DNA from: DATFNV01 sp035266225
Lineage (GTDB): Bacteria > Planctomycetota > Planctomycetia > Gemmatales > Gemmataceae
Direction: 5' to 3'
Assembly: GCA_035266225.1 (NCBI GenBank)
Contig: DATFNV010000334.1
Span: 1 to 32,345 of the forward strand
DNA length: 32,345 bases
Part shown: positions 1-6,200 of the stretch, one piece after another
How the letters are laid out: each line of letters starts with the position of its first letter
Position numbering within the stretch: position 1 is the first letter of the stretch
Position numbers and translations under genes: made by a program
The notes under the pieces: generated by a model
Database searches by the model: none
What the model saw: the letters and a program-made list of their open reading frames with translations, nothing else
Told to the model about the DNA's origin: nothing

Positions 1-68
1 CCCTGGGCGAGGTCGGCCTCGACCTGGCGCAGCTTGGGGATGATCTCTTCCGCCGTGTGTCGCTTCAT
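1..68 (-). CDS. IS3-family transposase OrfA, N-terminal fragment (runs off window)
   Basis: Only the first 22 residues are inside the window, starting MKRHTAEEIIPKLRQVEADL. This matches the usual start of IS3-family OrfA, the helix-turn-helix DNA-binding subunit, where a stretch like 'EEIIxKLRxVExxLAQG' precedes the HTH. OrfA is normally fused to the OrfB DDE integrase by programmed frameshifting; that part would lie to the left. The ATG at 66-68 has an AGGAGA ribosome site about seven bases upstream on the minus strand. Family assignment rests on this short N-terminus and on the IS-like end next to it. Confidence 0.7.
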   Translation of the reverse strand, partial: MKRHTAEEIIPKLRQVEADLAQ

Positions 69-145
69 CGTTCGTCTCCTGCCCCTGAGGGGCGTCAGAG
101 ACTCTCATACCACCTGGACCGGTTTTTGGGTAGCACACCAGGACA
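1..145 (-). mobile_element. End of an IS3-family insertion sequence
   Basis: This is the terminal segment of an insertion sequence whose remainder lies outside the window. It holds the start of an OrfA-type transposase gene on the minus strand, then about 77 bases of non-coding end sequence that stops at a CA dinucleotide at 144-145. Read on the minus strand the end begins TGTCCTGG and contains CCCAAAAACCGGTCC, which fits the TG...CA tips and C-run termini of IS3-group elements. Immediately outside it, the reading frame of a vapC-like gene starts without its N-terminal part, so the element appears to interrupt that gene. The other end and any target duplication cannot be seen. Confidence 0.65.
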
Positions 146-403
146 AAAGACGAAGCACGCCTCGAACAAATTTATCTTCGGATGGCCCAGGCTGTCGAAT
201 CCCTAGCGAGTTGGACGGTGTTGCACTATCCCCGCGCCGCCATGCGCCGGCACGCTGGTCTTAAGCGCCTAAAGCTGAATGTCAATGCCAACGATCTTAA
301 AATCGCTGCAATCGCACTTGAATTTAATGCGATTCTCGTGACTCATAACCAGAAAGACTTTATTCGCATCCCGGGCATACGGTTGGATGATTGGGCCGTG
401 TGA
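146..403 (+). pseudogene. vapC: VapC-type PIN-domain toxin, C-terminal remnant
   Basis: This open frame encodes about 85 residues that match the C-terminal part of VapC ribonuclease toxins. Near the end it has NANDLKIAAIALEFNAILVT, then HNQKDF, then IPGIRLDDW, the typical third and fourth acidic positions and closing strand of PIN domains. The N-terminal part, with the first catalytic Asp (usually a DTN motif), is missing: the frame is open only up to the CA tip of the IS3-like end at 145. A start at 182 is formally possible but would not restore the active site. No VapB antitoxin is seen; it would be beyond the insertion. The toxin is therefore almost certainly inactive. The gene is less GC-rich than its neighbours, consistent with acquisition. 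Confidence 0.75.
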
Positions 404-423
404 GCTTAACTAGCACCAAACGA

Positions 424-451
424 TTGTTTTTGCGGAGACGAAACGTATATG
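424..451 (+). promoter_or_regulatory. Possible sigma-70-type promoter ahead of the HEPN/SH3 module
   Basis: TTGTTT at 424-429 and TATATG at 446-451 are separated by 16 bases in one of the few AT-richer patches of this region. It would give a long leader of about 260 bases, carrying the 507-567 hairpin, before the gene at 724. This is weak evidence from sequence only. Confidence 0.25.
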
Positions 452-506
452 ATGGTGCGGGTAGATGAAAAATCCCAGAGAAAACGGCGGCCTGGCGAGC
501 GCACAA

Positions 507-567
507 AGGGGACGCAGCTCATTTTTGGGGTTGTTTCTTGGCCGCCCAACAATGAGCTGCGTCCCCT
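507..567. repeat. 17-bp inverted repeat (hairpin) with GGGGACGC core
   Basis: Arms at 507-523 and 551-567 are exact inverse complements (core GGGGACGCAGCTCATT) with a 27-base loop. It lies in the roughly 320-base spacer between the vapC remnant and the HEPN-like gene. It resembles REP-type intergenic palindromes. A related GGGGACGC core occurs in the repeat block upstream of the second HEPN copy (30260-30362). Confidence 0.75.
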
Positions 568-602
568 CTTCTTTCCCCTCTTCTTTCCCCTCTTTTCTTT
601 CC
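567..602. repeat. Tandem 12-bp pyrimidine repeat
   Basis: Three head-to-tail units of TCTTCTTTCCCC occur here, the third imperfect. They continue directly from the right arm of the inverted repeat. The strong strand asymmetry (pure pyrimidine) is unusual for the region. A similar pyrimidine block, with CCCTTTTTCCGC units, is found at 30323-30362. Confidence 0.8.
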
Positions 603-723
603 ACGATCCGGCGGTGGGTGTCGGAGCGGGACCAGCCCATGCCCCTCTGCGGCCAGGCCCCACGCACTGCGGTCTGCTGCGGTTTCGTATAGGTCGCGAC
701 CCTCAGGTGCCCGAGGGACCGCC

Positions 724-1287
724 ATGCCGTCCGCCTCCTGGCTGCGCTGGCAGAATGAGCGAATGCCCCGCCTGGCCGAGGTCGATGGCCAGTGCGCCGC
801 CTCTCTGGTCCTGGCGCCCCCGCTGCCGAACCTTGTGGATGAGAACCTGCGCGGGTACGTGCTTCTGCTCAGCGCGCACTTCCAGGGATTTTGCCGCGAT
901 CTCTACACCGAAAGCGCCCTCGTCGTCGCGTCGAAAGTCCGTCCGAGCCTCCGCCTGCTCATCCAGGCACAGTTCACCGCGCACCTGAAGCTCGATCACG
1001 GCAACCCAAACCTCCAGAATCTCAAGGCGGATTGTGAGCGCTTCGGCTTCCTCCTCAACTTGCCTGCGGTTGACCCGCTCAACCCGGCGCGGTTGACCGA
1101 CCTGGACCACCTCAATAAGTGGCGAAACGCGGCCGCCCACCACGCGACGACCCCCACCGGTACGCTCCTGAGCCTCGCGGCGCTGCGGGGTTGGCGGAAT
1201 TCCTGCGACGGGGTGGCAAAGTCGCTGGACGCTATCATGTACACTGAATTACGCAGGATTCTCAAGCGCGCTCCCTGGGCGCCTTGA
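724..1287 (+). CDS. HEPN-like protein, copy 1 of a duplicated module
   Basis: The 187-residue protein appears all-helical. It carries the sequence WRNAAAHH, giving an R134-x4-H139 motif with Asn after the Arg, as in HEPN-superfamily ribonucleases (RNxxxH). An earlier conserved helix, DENLRGYVLLLSAHFQGF, resembles the first long helix of RiboL-PSP/MAE_28990-like HEPN proteins. No signal peptide or membrane segment is seen, so a cytoplasmic role is likely. The start at 724 is supported by GAGGG upstream and by the paralogue at 29570-30124, which begins with the same MPSAS and is about 70% identical by eye over the first 112 residues. A small SH3-like gene follows after 17 bases. By analogy with HEPN toxins I infer RNA cleavage or binding, with the partner as possible regulator; function is unproven. 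Confidence 0.75.
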   Translation: MPSASWLRWQNERMPRLAEVDGQCAASLVLAPPLPNLVDENLRGYVLLLSAHFQGFCRDLYTESALVVASKVRPSLRLLIQAQFTAHLKLDHGNPNLQNLKADCERFGFLLNLPAVDPLNPARLTDLDHLNKWRNAAAHHATTPTGTLLSLAALRGWRNSCDGVAKSLDAIMYTELRRILKRAPWAP

Positions 1288-1304
1288 CAGCGGAGGGTCT
1301 GACG

Positions 1305-1580
1305 ATGGCCGGAAGGAAAGCCACCGTTCCCCTGAAGGTGGGGGACCGGGTGAAGCTTCATTACTACGGCAAGCGCGGACGGGTTGTCGAGCTTCGCGGC
1401 CCACTGGGGCCCGGCGGCAAGCTGGTATACCGTGTCATCGTGAGCCGAAAGCCAAGGCCGGTCTACATCGACCTGACGGAAGACCAGGTGGTGCTGATCA
1501 CGCCCGCCAACTCATCTGTCAAATCCCCGCAATTCGAGCCGCGCGAGAATGGGGAACATGTGGGACACGCTCCTGGATGA
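1305..1580 (+). CDS. Small SH3/KOW-like protein, partner of HEPN copy 1
   Basis: The 91-residue protein has a compact beta-rich core: KVGDRVKLHYYGKRGRVVEL, then RGPLGPGG, then KPRPVYIDLTEDQVVLI. The 'GDRV...GRVVEL' pattern is that of small SH3-like barrels, such as KOW domains, which often bind RNA or protein. The core is shared with the protein at 29300-29545, which ends soon after it; the last 25 residues here are not shared. I prefer ATG 1305 to the upstream TTG at 1284 because GGAGGG precedes it by eight bases and the paralogue begins at the same place. It follows the HEPN-like gene by 17 bases and is surely co-transcribed. An antitoxin or RNA-guiding subunit is a reasonable guess, not shown. 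Confidence 0.7.
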   Translation: MAGRKATVPLKVGDRVKLHYYGKRGRVVELRGPLGPGGKLVYRVIVSRKPRPVYIDLTEDQVVLITPANSSVKSPQFEPRENGEHVGHAPG

Positions 1581-1663
1581 CGCAGGGCGTGGCGCGGCAT
1601 TGCCCGACCGGACGCACCCCTTCTCCTCGTCGGCTCACAGGACGTCCTTTCCCGCTTCGTGAC

Positions 1664-2785
1664 TCACCCCGCTTCCGGCGGCGAGAGCCGCAGGCGGTCC
1701 ACCTGGGCCCGCGCCTCCTCGTCCTGGCGCATCAGCCGATAGGTCGGATCCTTCATCCATTCCGTCTCGCGCGCCGGCAGCCAGTAGCGGAACGGCGCGT
1801 TCTTGTGCCCGTTCCCCTCGCGTAGCAGCACTCCCCCCGCGACGGCCCGCTCCAACCAGCGCCACAGCGTCGCCTCCGACGGCGTCCCCTTCCCATGCGG
1901 CAGCAGCCCGCGCAGCTCGCGCCGCGTCAGCTTGTCCGGCGCCGACTCGAATAACGGCAGCAGCCCGGCCCAGTGCTCGCGGAACTCCTCGTCGCTGACG
2001 CCGCCCAGCGTCAGGTAGTCGCTGCCGTCGGCGTTCCACTCGATCACCAACTGCTTCGGCGTGGTCGGGAAGCGCGACCAGGTCTGGAGCACACGGCGGC
2101 GGTCGCTGTCCGCGGCCGAGGTGTAATGGCGCATCTCGATCTGGATGTCCACGTAGCCCATCACGGCGCCGCTGCCGCGCCCCGACTGGCCTTCCAGGGT
2201 GTAGCCCTTGCTCGGGTGATGAAGGATCAACACCGCCATCCCCAGCGACTGGAGCCGCTCCAGGGGCATCAGCGCCTCCAGCGCGGGGGCGGCCTGGTTC
2301 TCGGCGCCCGGGAAGAACGCGGCCAGGGGGTCGATGACCGCGAGATCGACGCCGTGGCTGGCCTGCAGCCCGGCCATGCTCTCGATGAGCGCCCGCCATT
2401 CGGCCGCGCTGGGCTTGCGGCAGGCGATGGGCCGGAAGAAGAAGGCGACGCCGCCGCCGAAGTCGAGGGTGCGGCGGCGCTGCCGCCAGTGCTCTTCGTC
2501 CTCCTCGCACAGCACGGCGGTGCGGCCGGGCTTGATCGCCCGGCCGGCGAAGGTGCCGCCGGCGGCGCGGCGGGCCAGCAGGGCGCTGAGGAGCGTGGTC
2601 TTGCCGCTCTTCCACTGGCTGATGAGCAGCGTGATGTTGCGCGGGGCCAGGTAGCCATCCCACAGCCACGGCACATCGCCGTCGGCCGGCTTCAGGTCGC
2701 TCGACCAGACCGGGCGGAACTGGGGAGAAGGCACCGGAGCGGTGGGACCATCCGGGGAGGGAGACGGGTTGTCGGCGAGGCTCAC
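1664..2785 (-). CDS. RepA-like AAA ATPase (RecA-fold)
   Basis: The 373-residue protein has a RecA-type ATPase core: Walker A SQWKSGKTT at 56-64, acidic CEEDEEHW near 93-100, Walker B DLAVIDPLAAFF with Asp152, and LHHPSKG at 188-194, the sensor-like HHxxK segment of RepA/AAA_25 helicases. The C-terminal third looks like a winged-helix segment (GTPSEATLWRWLERAVAGGV). Such proteins are found with plasmid replicases and mobile elements, where they act as helicase or partition-like ATPases. GTG at 2783-2785 is the chosen start because AAAGGAG lies seven bases upstream. No primase, origin-binding protein or integrase is near, so it may be an orphan left by an integrated element. The family call is firm; the role is uncertain. 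Confidence 0.75.
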   Translation of the reverse strand: MSLADNPSPSPDGPTAPVPSPQFRPVWSSDLKPADGDVPWLWDGYLAPRNITLLISQWKSGKTTLLSALLARRAAGGTFAGRAIKPGRTAVLCEEDEEHWRQRRRTLDFGGGVAFFFRPIACRKPSAAEWRALIESMAGLQASHGVDLAVIDPLAAFFPGAENQAAPALEALMPLERLQSLGMAVLILHHPSKGYTLEGQSGRGSGAVMGYVDIQIEMRHYTSAADSDRRRVLQTWSRFPTTPKQLVIEWNADGSDYLTLGGVSDEEFREHWAGLLPLFESAPDKLTRRELRGLLPHGKGTPSEATLWRWLERAVAGGVLLREGNGHKNAPFRYWLPARETEWMKDPTYRLMRQDEEARAQVDRLRLSPPEAG

Positions 2786-2825
2786 GGCGAAGGCTCCTTT
2801 GCGGCCATCGATCTAGACGGTCCCT

Positions 2826-2875
2826 GTTTCGCGGCGGGTCGCAGACCCGCGCGGGTCTGCGACCCGCCGCGAAAC
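2826..2875. repeat. 50-bp perfect palindrome
   Basis: Two 25-base arms (2826-2850 and 2851-2875) are exact inverse complements with no loop. The core is GCAGACCCGCGCGGGTCTGC, flanked by GTTTCGCGGC-type outer parts. It lies 40 bases upstream of the GTG start of the RepA-like ATPase gene. It could be an intergenic REP-type element, a cruciform-forming site or an operator; the sequence does not decide. Confidence 0.85.
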
Positions 2876-2910
2876 GGAAGTCTTTGTCCGATGGCGCCTT
2901 TCGTTTCCAC

Positions 2911-2952
2911 ATGCTCCCCTCGCCCCTCCGGGGAGAAGGGTCGGGGGTGAGC
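2911..2952. repeat. Common REP-type element (CTCCCCTCGCCCCTCCGGGG type)
   Basis: The segment reads as a partly self-complementary C-run/G-run element around CCTCCGGGG, followed by GGGTCGGGGGTGAG. From memory this is the interspersed repeat that appears as 'LTPDPSPRRGEG' when translated in many GC-rich genomes. No gene is seen between 2876 and 3277; that spacer holds this element, an AT-richer patch at about 2966-3010 and the motif cluster at 3031-3165. Confidence 0.5.
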
Positions 2953-3030
2953 GGCCTTAAGGGACTCCCATTTAGTAGTAAACTAAAATTCACTAATACG
3001 CAAGATCAGCAGGCGCCGCAATTTGCTACC

Positions 3031-3165
3031 CGACGAATCGTTTCATTGCCCCCTCGAAGGGTGTCTAGCAAAGTGGTGAAACGAATGGTACAAGCCGGCC
3101 GTAAGATGGTGATTGCCAAGGACATGGGGAAACGCGATTCGTTTCACCGGGGGGTGAAACGAATC
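3031..3165. repeat. Cluster of four GGTGAAACGAAT-type motifs, two forming a hairpin
   Basis: GGTGAAACGAAT occurs at 3075-3086. The exact 13-base inverted pair at 3136-3148 and 3153-3165 has a GGGG loop. A degenerate inverse copy, GAATCGTTTCATT, lies at about 3034-3046. The cluster is in the 400-base spacer upstream of the giant gene at 3278 and about 35-170 bases upstream of its predicted promoter. It could be a regulator-binding array or a mobile-element end. Spacing is irregular, so this is not a CRISPR array. Confidence 0.6.
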
Positions 3166-3199
3166 CGCCTGCCGTGCGAGCGGCGACCCCATATGCTAC

Positions 3200-3228
3200 T
3201 TAACGAGACGGTCCGGTCGTACTACAAT
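3200..3228 (+). promoter_or_regulatory. Probable sigma-70 promoter for the 1689-residue protein
   Basis: TTAACG at 3200-3205 and TACAAT at 3223-3228 are spaced by 17 bases, about 50 bases upstream of the ATG at 3278. The AT content stands out from the surrounding GC-rich sequence. The motif cluster at 3031-3165 lies just upstream of it. Confidence 0.45.
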
Positions 3229-3277
3229 ACACTGCCGAACCCGCCGAACCCGCCCCACCACCCCGAGGCGATTCACC

Positions 3278-6200
3278 ATGTCCCGACTCCGCCGACTCGC
3301 GGCCCTGGCCGCGATGCTACCGCTTGCCGCCGTGTTGCTGCTGTCCCCCGGCGCCGCGCTGCGCTCCGCCGACGAGGCCGCTTCCCCCGCCCGGCTGGAG
3401 ATCAAGCCGGGCGATCACATCTGCCTCATCGGCAACACCCTGGCCGACCGCATGCAGCACGACGGCTGGCTCGAAACCTACCTGCACGACCGCTTCCCGA
3501 CTTACGCCCTGACGATTCGCAACCTCGGCTTCTCCGGCGACGAGCTGACGGTGCGGCTGCGCTCGCAGTCGTTCGGCACGCCCGACCAGTGGCTGGCCGG
3601 GTCGGCGCCGGTGCCGGAGCCGAACCGCCTCGTCACCCACAACGGCGTCCGCGAGAACCGCTTCGAGACGACCAACACCCGGGCCGACGTCGTCTTCGCC
3701 TTCTTCGGCTACAACGAGTCGTTCGCCGGGGAGGCCGGCCTCGACAAGTTCAAGAAGGACCTCGAAGCCTTCGTCAAGCAGACGCTGGCGCAGAAATACA
3801 ACGGCAAGAGCGCCCCGCGCCTCGTCCTCTTCTCGCCCATCGCCCACGAGGACCTGAAGGGCCCCAACCTGCCCGACGGCCGCGAGAACAACAAGCGCCT
3901 GGAGATCTATACCACGGCGATGGCCGAAGTTGCGAAGGCCAATGCGGTCCCCTTCGTGGACCTGTTCCACCCGACCCGCGACCTGTACGCCCGGGCCGAC
4001 AAGTCGCTCACCATCAACGGCGTTCACCTCAACGAGAAGGGCAACGAGGCGGTGGCGCGGGTCATCGTCGAGTCCCTGTTCGGCTCGTCGCCGAAGCGCG
4101 ATGCCGAGGCACTGGAGAAGCTGCGCCGGGCGGTCCTCGACAAGAACTTCTACTGGTTCAGCCGCTACCGCGTCATGGACGGCTTTAACGTCTACGGCGG
4201 CCGAGCCTTCGAGAAGTACGCCAACCAGCAGTCCAACTACGAGGACCAGCAGCGCGAGCTGGAAATCCTCGACGTCAAGACGGCCAACCGCGACAAGCGC
4301 GTCTGGGCGGTGGCACAAGGCAAGAACCTGAAGGTTGACGACAGCAATTGCCCACCGCTCATCCCGGTGAAGACGAACAGGCCCGGCAACGGCCCCAACG
4401 GCGAACACGTCTTCCTCGACGGCGAGGAGGCCATCAAGAAGATGGCCGTCGCCCGGGGGATGAAGGTGACGTTGTTCGCCTCGGAAAAGGAGTTCCCCGA
4501 GTTGGCCAAGCCGGTGCAGATGCAGTTCGACCCGCAGGGCCGTCTCTGGGTGGCCGTCTGGCCCAGCTACCCGCACTGGAAGCCGACCGAGGAGATGAAC
4601 GACAAGATCCTCATCTTCGAGGACACCGACGGCGACGGCAAGGCCGACAAGGTGACGGTCTTCGCCGATCACCTGAACTGCCCGACCGGCTTCGAGTTCT
4701 ACAACGGCGGCGTCCTGGTGGCCCAGGCGCCGGACCTGATCTTCCTCAAGGACACCAGGGGGACAGGCAAGGCCGACCTGCGCGTGCGCCTGCTGCACGG
4801 GCTCGACTCGGCCGACTCGCACCACACCGCCAACAGCTTCGCGCTGGACCCGGGCGGGGCGCTGTACTGGCAGGAGGGCGTCTTCCACCGCACGCAAGTC
4901 GAGACGCCCTGGGGCCCGCCGGTGCGCTGCGCCGACGCCGGCGTCTACCGCTACGAGCCGCGCACGCAGAAGTTCGACGCCTACGTCACCTACGGCTTCG
5001 CCAACCCGCACGGCCACGTCTGGGACCGCTGGGGCCAGGACTTCGTCTACGACGGCACCGGCGCCAACCCCTACCACGGCGCCCTCTTCTCGGGCCACCT
5101 CGACTATCCGCAAAAGCACAATCATCCCCCGCAGGTCTACAACCAGCGCACGCGCCCCTGCCCCGGCGTCGAGGTCCTGTCGAGCCGCCACTTCCCGCCG
5201 GAGAACCAGGGCAACCTGCTAGTGGCCAACGTCATCGGCTTCCAGGGCATCTTGCAGTACAAGATCGACGACAGGGACGCCAGCTTCGCCGGCACCGAGG
5301 TCGAGCCGATCCTGTCCTCGACCGACCCGAACTTCCGCCCGTCGGACCTGAAGATCGGGCCGGACGGGGCGATCTGGTTCATCGACTGGCACAACCCGAT
5401 CATCGGCCATCTGCAGCACGCCATCCGCGACCCCAGCCGCGACCGCACGCACGGCCGCATCTACCGCCTCACTTACGAGGGGCGCGAACTCCTCAAGCCG
5501 ATGAAGATCGCCGGCGAGCCGCTCGACAAGCTGCTCGACGTGCTCAAGGAACCGGAGGACCGTGTCCGCTACCGCGCCCGCATCGAGTTGGGTGGCCGCA
5601 ACACCGACGAACTCATGGCGGCGGCGAAGAAGTGGGCCGCGGGACTTGACCCGAAGGACAAAGATTTCCAGCACGACATGCTCGAACTGCTGTGGCTGCA
5701 CCAGGCGCACAACGTCGTGGACGTGGACCTGCTCAAGAGTACGCTCATCTTGCCGGACTTCCGCGCCCGCGCCGCCGCCACCCGCGTGCTGTGCTACTGG
5801 CGCGATCGCGTGCCGGACGCCCTCGGCCTGCTGCTGAAGCTGGCGGCCGACGAACACCCGCGCGTCCGGCTGGAGGCGGTCCGGGCCGCGAGCTTCTTCA
5901 CGCTCCCCGAGGCGATCGAGGTCGTGCTGGTGTCCGAGTCGAAGCCGCCCGACCCGTACCTCAACTTCCTGCGCGGCGAGACGCGGCGGCAGCTCGACCC
6001 GCTAGTGAGCAAGGCCATCGGGGAAGGGAAGCCCATCGCCTTCAAGACGCCGATCGGCGCCCGCTACTTCCTGAGGAACGTCAAGACGGACGACCTGCTG
6101 AAGATGAAGCGCGACGATGCGGTTTATCTCGAATTGCTCTTCCGCAAGGGGGTGCGCGACGAGTTCCGGCGTGAGGCTCTGGCCGCCCTGGCGAAGGCCG

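Noticed and set aside
449..988. A 179-residue frame overlapping the HEPN-like gene start
   Set aside because: It runs through the pyrimidine repeat and then the wrong frame of the HEPN gene; no family resemblance.
3031..3165. A CRISPR array
   Set aside because: The motifs are short, in both orientations and irregularly spaced, and no cas gene is seen.
3317..5191. A 624-residue open frame on the minus strand
   Set aside because: It is antisense to the giant redox gene and shows only Val/Leu/Arg-rich sequence with no domain.
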